This document shows, piece by piece, positions 1-7,143 of a stretch of DNA of 8,166 nt. This stretch comes from JAGMDK01 sp023128695 (GTDB lineage Bacteria; Planctomycetota; Phycisphaerae; UBA1845; Fen-1342): contig DAOVQG010000215.1 of NCBI GenBank assembly GCA_030628805.1, forward strand, positions 1-8,166, given 5' to 3'. A model generated the notes under the pieces. That model made no database searches. It had not been told where the DNA came from and saw only the letters and a list, made by a program, of their open reading frames with translations. The translations under genes were made by a program, and so were the position numbers. Numbering within the stretch: position 1 is the first letter of the stretch; every line of letters starts with the position of its first letter.

Positions 1-1672
1 CTTGCTCTCAGGCCGGGGTCGATTACACTACAGCCGCCCGTTGCTGTGTCGACGGGTGTGTTGCGGCTTGCTCTCAGGCCGGGGTCGATTACACTGAGTC
101 CGGCCGTGGTCGATCGACGGCCGAGTTGCGGCTTGCTCTCAGGCCGGGGTCGATTACACTCCTACGTGCTGCCGCGCGTGCTGGCGGCCCGTTGCGGCTT
201 GCTCTCAGGCCGGGGTCGATTACACTGCGAGCGCGCGAGCACACGGCGCGGATGTTGTTGCGGCTTGCTCTCAGGCCGGGGTCGATTACACTTCGGGTGG
301 GTGCGACCATGAGTCGCCCGACGTTGCGGCTTGCTCTCAGGCCGGGGTCGATTACACTCCAGCAAGATGACCCGGAAGCCCACCTGGTTGCGGCTTGCTC
401 TCAGGCCGGGGTCGATTACACTGGGTGGGTGCGACCATGAGTCGCCCGGCCAGTTGCGGCTTGCTCTCAGGCCGGGGTCGATTACACTAGCGGCGAGCGA
501 GGTGACGTGCCGGACGGTTGCGGCTTGCTCTCAGGCCGGGGTCGATTACACTGTGGGTCCACGGTGTAAGGGTATCCCCTAAGTTGCGGCTTGCTCTCAG
601 GCCGGGGTCGATTACACTCGTTGCCTGCCGCATACGTGAGCAAGGGAGTTGCGGCTTGCTCTCAGGCCGGGGTCGATTACACTAGGGCCAGCAACGGTCT
701 GGCTCAACCGGAGTTGCGGCTTGCTCTCAGGCCGGGGTCGATTACACTGCTCACCGGCCATTGCACCGTAGGCTGTGTGTTGCGGCTTGCTCTCAGGCCG
801 GGGTCGATTACACTATCACGAGTGAGGGTATCGAACAACCTCGTGTTGCGGCTTGCTCTCAGGCCGGGGTCGATTACACTGTGGCTCCAGACGATGCCGC
901 CTTGTTTGCCGTTGCGGCTTGCTCTCAGGCCGGGGTCGATTACACTCGGGCGACTCATGGTCGCACCCACCCGCCCGTTGCGGCTTGCTCTCAGGCCGGG
1001 GTCGATTACACTTGCTTGACACGAACCCTGTTAGGGGATACCGTTGCGGCTTGCTCTCAGGCCGGGGTCGATTACACTCCAGGGGGTGACCTATATGTGT
1101 TTCCTCGAGTTGCGGCTTGCTCTCAGGCCGGGGTCGATTACACTAGCTGATGACATTCATCAATGAGCCAGACTGTTGCGGCTTGCTCTCAGGCCGGGGT
1201 CGATTACACTACTCGCGAGCGTAGCGAGCAACGCGACTGTGTTGCGGCTTGCTCTCAGGCCGGGGTCGATTACACTGGCATCTCTACCGCCCACTCCGGG
1301 GCTCACGTTGCGGCTTGCTCTCAGGCCGGGGTCGATTACACTGCCCTGGGCGTACTAGCCGCGCTGGTCACGGTTGCGGCTTGCTCTCAGGCCGGGGTCG
1401 ATTACACTTTGTACTTATCGGGATCGTCGTCGGCGTCTGTTGCGGCTTGCTCTCAGGCCGGGGTCGATTACACTCCCGCAAGCGCGTGGCAGTCCGCAAG
1501 CAGGGTTGCGGCTTGCTCTCAGGCCGGGGTCGATTACACTGGGAACGTGAATCGCGCCTCGCACTCGTCTGTTGCGGCTTGCTCTCAGGCCGGGGTCGAT
1601 TACACTAGGCCCGCAGGTATACGGAGACCGCGTGAGGTTGCGGCTTGCTCTCAGGCCGGGGTCGATTACACT
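1..1672 (+). CRISPR. Type II-C CRISPR array, 25 full repeats plus one partial, 25 spacers
   Basis: A 36-nt repeat (starts GTTGCGGCTTGC, ends GTCGATTACACT) recurs every 64-66 nt. The first copy is cut by the window edge (its last 29 nt lie at 1-29). Complete copies begin at 60, 125, 191, 257, 323, 387, 453, 517, 583, 648, 713, 779, 845, 911, 977, 1043, 1109, 1175, 1241, 1307, 1373, 1439, 1505, 1571 and 1637. I saw no mismatch in any copy, including the last. Twenty spacers are 30 nt, three are 29 nt (96-124, 619-647, 684-712) and two are 28 nt (359-386, 489-516). Transcription is inferred to be plus strand because the plus-strand tracrRNA at 7151 is complementary to this repeat strand. It therefore runs towards cas2, and any leader is outside the window. 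Spacers are unrelated except for two groups: 293/423/947 and 553/1013. Confidence 0.99.
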
Positions 1673-1720
1673 ACCTCGCACCCAACCTGTGGGCCGCATG
1701 AGACTTGGAGGAATTGACGG
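1673..1720. other. Gap between last repeat and cas2 stop
   Basis: These 48 nt separate the last repeat from the 3' end of cas2. No AT-rich leader, degenerate repeat or intrinsic terminator is visible on either strand. The array transcript (plus) and the cas operon mRNA (minus) converge here, so each could read into the other as antisense RNA. Confidence 0.6.
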
Positions 1721-2050
1721 TCAGAAAAGTTCGAGTTGTCGAGGCGGATCTTCGGGCGGTTGTCGCGTTTTTCCCCAAAAAACGCGCATCCGCTCGAACT
1801 GCTTATCGGTAATCGAGAACAGTCGAACCTCGCCGTCGGGCGGCAAGGCATTCTCAACCCGGCCAATGTGGACCTCCAGGTTCTCTTCGCTAGCGCAGTG
1901 CCGAGTGTACACGGAGTACTGCATGCGCGAGAAGCCATCCTTGAGCAGAGCCTTGCGAAAACGGGTGTAGGCACGGCGGGCCTCCTTCGTATCAACCGGC
2001 AAATCGAACATCGCCAACAGCCACATGCATCGATATCCGCTTAACCACAT
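1721..2050 (-). CDS. cas2: CRISPR-associated endoribonuclease/adaptation protein Cas2
   Basis: A 109-residue Cas2, the dimeric core of the Cas1-Cas2 spacer-integration complex. The N-terminal GYRxMWLLAMFDLPV is the first beta strand of the ferredoxin-like fold as seen in type II Cas2, with the conserved acidic residue at D16. It is followed by RRAYTRFRKALL and YSVYTR, also typical of the family. Length is normal. I chose the ATG at 2050 rather than the internal Met9 because the GYR segment before MWLL is part of the conserved family start (from memory, Neisseria Cas2 has GYRLMWLLVMFDLP). The start overlaps the cas1 stop by 10 nt (ATGTGGTTAA), which suggests translational coupling. The protein ends in QLELF (residues 105-109), resembling a sliding-clamp-binding pentapeptide. 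A perfect 9-bp inverted repeat lies in the coding sequence at 1764-1786. It is the last gene of the cas9-cas1-cas2 operon. Confidence 0.97.
   Translation of the reverse strand: MWLSGYRCMWLLAMFDLPVDTKEARRAYTRFRKALLKDGFSRMQYSVYTRHCASEENLEVHIGRVENALPPDGEVRLFSITDKQFERMRVFWGKTRQPPEDPPRQLELF
1764..1786. repeat. Perfect 9-bp inverted repeat near the 3' end of cas2
   Basis: CGCGTTTTT (1764-1772) and AAAAACGCG (1778-1786) are exact reverse complements with a five-base loop. It lies in the codons for Cas2 V90-R96. It is not a canonical terminator on either strand because no T-run follows the stem. It could slow convergent transcription or stabilise mRNA ends, but it may simply reflect codons constrained by protein sequence. 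Confidence 0.5.
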
Positions 2051-2949
2051 GGATCTTCCGCCACGGGGATACTGAGTCGCCGCTCGGTTCCCTCGTAGCA
2101 GCGGACCAGTGAAGCCACCATCCGGTGCAGCATGACCATCAGCGGACCGCTCTGATCTCCGAGAGTGACCCTGGTTGTCAGCAGTTCCAGCAGTCCGGCT
2201 TTAGTCTTGGGGACCAGGTTAATCCGGCCCTCGCGAAACAGTTTTCGCACACGGGCATCCACGATCGGCCGCAGGGGTTCCACGAGGTCGTCCGCCAGGC
2301 AAAAGGAATTCGCCCGATTCGAGTGATGAATCCCCAGCACCGGCAGCAGGCCGGCCGCCACGAGAGCCCGAGCCACCGCCGCCCGCACAACGGCGTAACC
2401 GTAATTGAGCAGATTGTTGGGCGGCTTGCCGTCCCGGTCACGGCGGAACGTGAGCGGGCTGAGCCATTGGGCCCAATAGACGCGCGCCGCCTGGGCCTCG
2501 ATGTTATTGGGATCGCCGGAGCGGACCTGCCGGGCCAGCGCGAGTAGTTTGGAACGGGCCGGTGAGTCGGCGGGCAGGTTAGCGGCCTGGGCGCGCACTT
2601 TGGCCCGCACGAGCTGTTGCCAGAGCTGTTTGCGGAGTGGCTTGCGCAGGTTGATCTGGTCGTTCACCCGCCAGACGACCTGCGAGTGCTCGGCCAGCGG
2701 CAGCAGCACGCCGCTGGGTAGATGATCCCGCCCGCAGATCACCAGCGAGGCTCCGTGTTGCATGAGTGTAGCCAAAGCGGCGTGCGAATAGGTCGTCCCG
2801 GCGTGCTCGACCAGGACGAGGCCGATATCCTCACAGGGCACGCTGGCCAGCGGATCGCGAGCGCTATCCTGGCTAAGCAGGAGCAACTGCTCGTTCTTGA
2901 CGGTCAGGTGCGCGGGCTCCTGCGAGATTTCGATGGTACGCTTAATCAT
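2041..2949 (-). CDS. cas1: CRISPR-associated integrase Cas1 (type II-C)
   Basis: A 302-residue Cas1, the metal-dependent integrase that joins prespacers to the leader-repeat junction together with Cas2. The N-terminal half is the beta-rich domain (SVPCEDIGLVLVEHAGTTYS, then HGASLVICGRDHLPSGVLLP). The C-terminal half is the alpha-helical catalytic domain, with E151 in NIEAQAARVYW, H209 in GIHHSNRANSF, and D221/E224 in LADDLVEPLRP. These align with the family's Glu-His-Asp/Glu metal site. Length matches II-C Cas1. I chose ATG at 2949, which matches the family start (MIKRTIEI); an in-frame TTG at 2955 would add two residues and sits at a better distance (6 nt) from the AGAGA before it. It starts 16 nt after the cas9 stop and overlaps cas2 by 10 nt, so all three cas genes are probably one transcript. 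Confidence 0.98.
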   Translation of the reverse strand: MIKRTIEISQEPAHLTVKNEQLLLLSQDSARDPLASVPCEDIGLVLVEHAGTTYSHAALATLMQHGASLVICGRDHLPSGVLLPLAEHSQVVWRVNDQINLRKPLRKQLWQQLVRAKVRAQAANLPADSPARSKLLALARQVRSGDPNNIEAQAARVYWAQWLSPLTFRRDRDGKPPNNLLNYGYAVVRAAVARALVAAGLLPVLGIHHSNRANSFCLADDLVEPLRPIVDARVRKLFREGRINLVPKTKAGLLELLTTRVTLGDQSGPLMVMLHRMVASLVRCYEGTERRLSIPVAEDPCG

Positions 2950-2965
2950 GGGCAACCGCGTTCTC

Positions 2966-5900
2966 TCAATCCTGCTCCAGTTTGCGTATCTCGCCGAGCG
3001 GGCTCACCTGCACCTTGTACGGAGGTGTATCATCATCTAAAGAACACTTTCGCTTCAGGTCCGGGGCCGAGACGGGGACGTCTTCACGTTTAGAGCCAGG
3101 AATCCGCGCGCCCCCCTCGTCCTTGCGACCGGAAGCGCTTCGGGCGTCCCAGTGGTGCTGGAAGTGGATCGTCCGCGGCTTGTCGAGCTTGAAGACGACA
3201 AAGTAGCCCGGCTCTCCGGTCTTCGGATGGCGCATGTACACGGTCTCGCCCTCGGCGAGCGACATGACGAAGCGGCCGTCGTCGTTGTCGGAGCGGTCAA
3301 CGATGGGAAACTGACCGTTGATGCGTGAGATGATCGGCTTGAAGTTGGCCCGCTCCGGCTTTGAAAGACGCCTGAGGACGGTTGACGAAGGAACGCCAGC
3401 CTTCTTCAATGCCCGGAGACGTTGTGCATTGCGTTTGGCCGCGTCGAACGTGGGCACGACCACTCCGCTCCATTTGCCCTTGGCGTCCTCACGAATTCCG
3501 ATGTGATGGTTGTTCCCGCCGACGTAGACACGGCGGCTGATCGGGTGGGGCTTCTTCGGATCGTCGGGGTCCATCTCCGGGACCATCTTGTTTGCGTCTG
3601 GGTCCCAGACCTTGCGCGGGATAAGGACGGGGTCTTTCATCGTGCGCAGGAGAATGACGCTCTTGATCGGAACGCCGCTGGGCATAGTGAGTTTGGCTTC
3701 CTCTGCAACTTGCCGGATATCTGCCAAGGTGAAGTGATCGGGGTCCACACCTGACGCGCGCAGACACTTGCGAACGCGATCCCGAACAGTGCGATCGCGC
3801 ACGATACCTCCTTTGCCTGCGCGTGGATCAACGAGGAAGGACAGTCTTCGACGAATCGCCATGCGATCGGAGTCGGAGAGGTCTGGGTCGTCGAGATGGG
3901 CGCTCAACTCATCCCACCCGGACGGGACGCGTAGATGCCCGGGCTTCAGACGCTTCTCGCGGTTCTTGAAGATGGGCATGCGCAGGGAGAAGACTTCTCT
4001 GGGGAGCTCCGGGCGATGCGGTGGCAATGGACCGACCGCTGGGCCGTACGCGTCGCCTTCGTGGAAGGCGCCGGCGATCTTGCGCTCGATGGGACGATGG
4101 GAGACAATGAGGTCGCCAAGCGCATCAATGGCCTGCTGTCGGAATGCCTCGGTAGTTCCCCATGGCGGGGGCATCGGCTTACGTCGCGGCCTATGACCTG
4201 TCCGCTTTCGATATTCCCGAGCTTCTTTGGCCACCGTTTCCGCGGCTTTGCCCAACTCGGTCAGCATCTCGGGTCCCGTCATGGCGATCACGATCGCGTC
4301 CAGTGCGTGGTGTCGATGATCCACGCGATCCTTGGCCGGTTCTTTTCGCGCACGCCGTAGGGCTTGCTCGAGCTCCGGATCGGCTTTCAGCCTGTCCGGG
4401 TCGATTTCGGGTTCGAGTTGGTTTGCCTTGTCGATCTCGCTCTCATACAAACCCCAATCGGCTCTTAGTCGACCAGTGAACTCGCCCTTTGTAGTGAAGA
4501 TCCGTCGCTTGCCGTCCGCCTCTCCATCGAATATGTGGGTTCGCAAGTAGTCGGCGACCTGCCTGGCCGCATACGCCGTGTCGGTTAACTGGGAGTTGCG
4601 GTAATCCTCCAGGTCGGGAGTCTCTACCTGGAGGTTCTTCCATTTAGTCTTGTTCTTACGAATCGGCGCCTTTTCGAGGCGCTGGAGCATCTTGGCGACG
4701 CCATCTGCCCCAAGCCAATCCAGGGGCGTGTTCATTTCCTTGGCTTGGTTGGCGTCGCGGAAGCAGAGAACGAGCTCGTTGTACGACCTCGTCCCGCCCG
4801 TGATCCCTTGAGGAATGATGTGCTCGAACTCTACGTCCCGGCCCTCGGCGGCCATCCTTGGGGAGATGATCCTGCTTGCGTTGGGACCTTCAATGCTGAA
4901 TGGGCAGATGCCGGCCTGCTCCTCACACAATCGCACTCGAAGCATGGCTTTCTGCCAATTCGACTCCGGGATTCCCCAACGTCGCAGTTCTTTCTCAATG
5001 TCCTTTCGCTTCTCCTCACGCTTCCGATTCGCGCTGAGTTGTTTATTGCGGTCTTTTTGCGACAGCTTAACTCCGCGAATGAACTCGATCACAATACGGT
5101 CGGGGCGTCGGCCGGCCGTTCGCAAGTGTGCGATGACATGCCGGCGCACCTCGTGAATCGCCTTGCGCACGACGGGATTAGAGAGCATCGGCGCCGGGGG
5201 GAGCAACTCCTCGGGATGCTTGGCGAGATAGTGGCGCTCCTTCCGAGTGGAACCTCGGAGCCGTAGCAAGTGCTCGTACTCGCCCACATCGCCCTCAAGC
5301 TGGCGCAGAATCGTGTCGCGTAGGCGATCGGTCACTGTGTGCGCGTATCGAATCCGTTGCTCGGGAGTGGCGCCGCTGTCTAGATCCCCAGCAAACAGTT
5401 GTTTCGCTTCGATCTGCGTCGGCCAGCGGTCGTTGTCGCGGTCGTATTTCTCCATGTACGGCAGGATGTTGAGGATGGCTCGACGGGAGAGGTACAAATC
5501 TCTATTGCTGCGCCCGCGTTTCCGCCACGCTTTAAGCAGTTTCTCAGCCGCCTCGTCGTCCAGCCCCCACCAATCTTGCGCCCCCTGCTTTAGTCTGTTC
5601 TCGTGACCGTCGGTCTCCGTGTCGAACTTGAGCAGCGCTCGATTCACCGATTCACGTTGGGTGTCAGTCATCGTGCCCCAGCGCTCGACGCCGAAGACAC
5701 CCACAACGATATCTCGCCAGAAGCGATCCGTGTTGATATCGCGCTTCTCGTCCTTCTCGATATTAAGCTCGTACGCGCCTTCCGATACGTCCAGCTTGCT
5801 GAGGGTCTTCTTGTCTATTCCGAGAATCTCCCGGATGTGCTGGAACTTGACCTCTTTGACGGGCTTTCGGGGCTTGGATGCTTTGGGAAAGCCGGCCAGC

Positions 5901-7081
5901 CGAAGTGGGATTATGTCTTCACCGCGCAGGAAACCGAGGACCGCCTCTCGCTGCGATGGATTCAGGGAGCGCCATTTGACTTCACCTTTTTGCCTGATGC
6001 GGATGTTGTTGACAGTCTCGATCGTGCGATAGTGCTGAGCATGCATATCGTGGAATGGGCAATGACGATCGGTCGGCTCCAAATCACAGCGGCCGAGCGT
6101 TCCCGTTTTCCAGTACGTGCGGCGTTGGCCGAAGATGACCCCTGCGTGGCGCCAAGTTCTGGCGAGTTTGTCGAGTTGTGCTTTGTCCACCGTGCCAGCA
6201 CACTTGCGCCGTTGTTTCCAATTCTCCGGTGAGTCATCCAATTTGTGCTTCAATTCGTCGGTCAGTCGGCTGGACAGGGGGCTCTTCTTCAAAGAACGCT
6301 GATAATCCCAGATGCGCATGAACTCTTCGCGCACCATGGGGCGTTCAGCGTGAAATGCCAGGTCTGCATGATCAACAAGTAGGTTGCTGCGGTTTCGAAT
6401 CGGGGCTTGACAGTGCGTTGCTTTCTTCCCTTCGATTTCGATCCGGCGCGCCTCCATTTCGTCCGCCATGAACTGCCCAACCGTGCGGCCATTCAGCTTT
6501 GACCTGAGGTGCTCCACTGCGGCATGCACTTTCTTGTCACTCGCATCGTCGCCGTCCGCTTTGCTATTTTTTTGGCTCTTCTTTTTCTTATTCTTTTTGC
6601 TCTTCCGCGCGTCCGACTTATCGTCCTCGTCGGATTCGATACGCAGTCCCAGCGCGCCACGCCGCTGATTCAGATGCACGAGTACGCGGCCGAACTCGTA
6701 GGGCGAGAGTTCGCGCTTGAGGGCGTCGCGGCGAAGATGCCAGACGGTGTAATCCTGGTTGTTGTCCTCGCGGTTCTCCGAAACGGGCCAGCAATTGTGG
6801 TCAAACAGTGCCTTGAGCTCGCTCGGATCGGTCGGCAACAGGCCGGCTTTCGTTAAAACCTCCCGAAGCTTCCGTTTTCGCGCGGCCCGACGGGCCAAGC
6901 TCCGGCGTTGCGAACGCTTCTCACGCCGTTTCTGATTCTTCGGTGCTCCTCGCTTCGTGTCGGTCTCATCCACGCCGGCGGGAAAGACGCTGACGCCGAG
7001 CTGAATAAACTTCCGCTCGGTATCAATCCAAGCGGAACCGACGGAATTCGAGCCGATATCCAAGCCAAGAATGATCGCCAT
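2966..7081 (-). CDS. cas9: CRISPR-associated endonuclease Cas9 (large type II-C)
   Basis: RNA-guided DNA endonuclease of 1371 residues. Visible in order: RuvC-I LGLDIGSNSVG with D8; Arg-rich bridge helix about 43-76; lysine-rich low-complexity insert about 150-184; REC region about 185-640 with the II-C-like motif GRCDLEPTDRHCP near 330 and ETVNNIRIR near 355; RuvC-II IVIEFIRG with E666; HNH near 715-790 with E753-H754, N768 and N778; RuvC-III HRHHALDA with H925 and D928; a long C-terminal PAM-interacting region with VGGNNHHIGI near 1187 and YFVVFKLD near 1293. All nuclease residues are present, so it should cut. HNH has Glu-His instead of the commoner Asp-His; from memory this variant occurs in other II-C Cas9s. 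Length is well above the usual 950-1150 of II-C. A good ribosome site (AGGGAGG) lies 10 nt before the ATG. It is the first gene of the operon and diverges from the tracrRNA. Confidence 0.99.
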   Translation of the reverse strand: MAIILGLDIGSNSVGSAWIDTERKFIQLGVSVFPAGVDETDTKRGAPKNQKRREKRSQRRSLARRAARKRKLREVLTKAGLLPTDPSELKALFDHNCWPVSENREDNNQDYTVWHLRRDALKRELSPYEFGRVLVHLNQRRGALGLRIESDEDDKSDARKSKKNKKKKSQKNSKADGDDASDKKVHAAVEHLRSKLNGRTVGQFMADEMEARRIEIEGKKATHCQAPIRNRSNLLVDHADLAFHAERPMVREEFMRIWDYQRSLKKSPLSSRLTDELKHKLDDSPENWKQRRKCAGTVDKAQLDKLARTWRHAGVIFGQRRTYWKTGTLGRCDLEPTDRHCPFHDMHAQHYRTIETVNNIRIRQKGEVKWRSLNPSQREAVLGFLRGEDIIPLRLAGFPKASKPRKPVKEVKFQHIREILGIDKKTLSKLDVSEGAYELNIEKDEKRDINTDRFWRDIVVGVFGVERWGTMTDTQRESVNRALLKFDTETDGHENRLKQGAQDWWGLDDEAAEKLLKAWRKRGRSNRDLYLSRRAILNILPYMEKYDRDNDRWPTQIEAKQLFAGDLDSGATPEQRIRYAHTVTDRLRDTILRQLEGDVGEYEHLLRLRGSTRKERHYLAKHPEELLPPAPMLSNPVVRKAIHEVRRHVIAHLRTAGRRPDRIVIEFIRGVKLSQKDRNKQLSANRKREEKRKDIEKELRRWGIPESNWQKAMLRVRLCEEQAGICPFSIEGPNASRIISPRMAAEGRDVEFEHIIPQGITGGTRSYNELVLCFRDANQAKEMNTPLDWLGADGVAKMLQRLEKAPIRKNKTKWKNLQVETPDLEDYRNSQLTDTAYAARQVADYLRTHIFDGEADGKRRIFTTKGEFTGRLRADWGLYESEIDKANQLEPEIDPDRLKADPELEQALRRARKEPAKDRVDHRHHALDAIVIAMTGPEMLTELGKAAETVAKEAREYRKRTGHRPRRKPMPPPWGTTEAFRQQAIDALGDLIVSHRPIERKIAGAFHEGDAYGPAVGPLPPHRPELPREVFSLRMPIFKNREKRLKPGHLRVPSGWDELSAHLDDPDLSDSDRMAIRRRLSFLVDPRAGKGGIVRDRTVRDRVRKCLRASGVDPDHFTLADIRQVAEEAKLTMPSGVPIKSVILLRTMKDPVLIPRKVWDPDANKMVPEMDPDDPKKPHPISRRVYVGGNNHHIGIREDAKGKWSGVVVPTFDAAKRNAQRLRALKKAGVPSSTVLRRLSKPERANFKPIISRINGQFPIVDRSDNDDGRFVMSLAEGETVYMRHPKTGEPGYFVVFKLDKPRTIHFQHHWDARSASGRKDEGGARIPGSKREDVPVSAPDLKRKCSLDDDTPPYKVQVSPLGEIRKLEQD

Positions 7082-7091
7082 GACTAACTGG

Positions 7092-7098
7092 CCTCCCT
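7092..7098 (-). promoter_or_regulatory. Ribosome binding site of cas9
   Basis: On the minus strand AGGGAGG lies 10 nt upstream of the ATG at 7081. It supports that start, which is also the only one giving the complete RuvC-I strand MAIILGLDIG. Confidence 0.8.
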
Positions 7099-7113
7099 CA
7101 ATTTAGATAATTG

Positions 7114-7124
7114 GGTTGACAACC
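7114..7124. promoter_or_regulatory. Perfect palindrome over the tracrRNA -35 box
   Basis: GGTTG-A-CAACC is an exact inverted repeat centred on 7119. It contains the TTGACA -35 hexamer of the plus-strand promoter and lies within the cas9 upstream region, so a protein bound here could affect both transcripts. Operator function is inference from position and symmetry only. Confidence 0.4.
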
Positions 7125-7143
7125 ACGTAGCATATGATAACTT
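7116..7143 (+). promoter_or_regulatory. tracrRNA promoter (sigma-70-like, extended -10)
   Basis: A consensus -35 box TTGACA (7116-7121), a 16-nt spacer and the -10 box TAACTT (7138-7143), preceded by TG at 7135-7136 (extended -10 form). The expected start is near 7150, exactly where the anti-repeat begins. That agreement is the best support for the call, since the -10 box alone is weak. Confidence 0.7.
7134..7139 (-). promoter_or_regulatory. Candidate -10 box for cas9
   Basis: Read on the minus strand these bases are TATCAT, five of six to consensus, and would place the cas9 mRNA start near 7127. No convincing -35 box is found at the right distance. The site overlaps the extended -10 of the divergent tracrRNA promoter, so the two promoters could exclude each other. 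Confidence 0.35.

Noticed and set aside
553..582. Ten-base match (ACGGTGTAAG) between spacer 553-582 and the tracrRNA promoter region on the minus strand (7141-7150), as possible self-regulation
   Set aside because: Several 10-nt matches are expected by chance between 25 spacers and the window, and the match is not at the spacer's 3' seed end.
1211..1240. Twelve-base match between spacer 1211-1240 and 8109-8120 (GAGCAACGCGAC)
   Set aside because: A 12-nt match somewhere in the window has roughly an even chance of arising at random, and it is internal in the spacer rather than at its seed end.
1..1717. Many open frames of 60-184 codons on both strands across the array, encoding repeated peptides such as LRLALRPGSITL
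   Set aside because: The repeat-spacer unit is mostly 66 nt, a multiple of three, and the repeat lacks stops in several frames, so frames stay open by construction. There are no ribosome sites and the peptides are just translated repeats.
1673..1720. Array leader on the cas2 side
   Set aside because: Only 48 nt, not AT-rich, no promoter pointing into the array. The tracrRNA orientation makes the plus strand the transcribed one, so a leader here would be on the wrong side.
5603..6232. A 209-codon plus-strand open frame opposite cas9, and other long antisense frames in cas9 and cas1
   Set aside because: These are shadows of a GC-rich coding sequence on the other strand, with no ribosome sites or recognisable domains.
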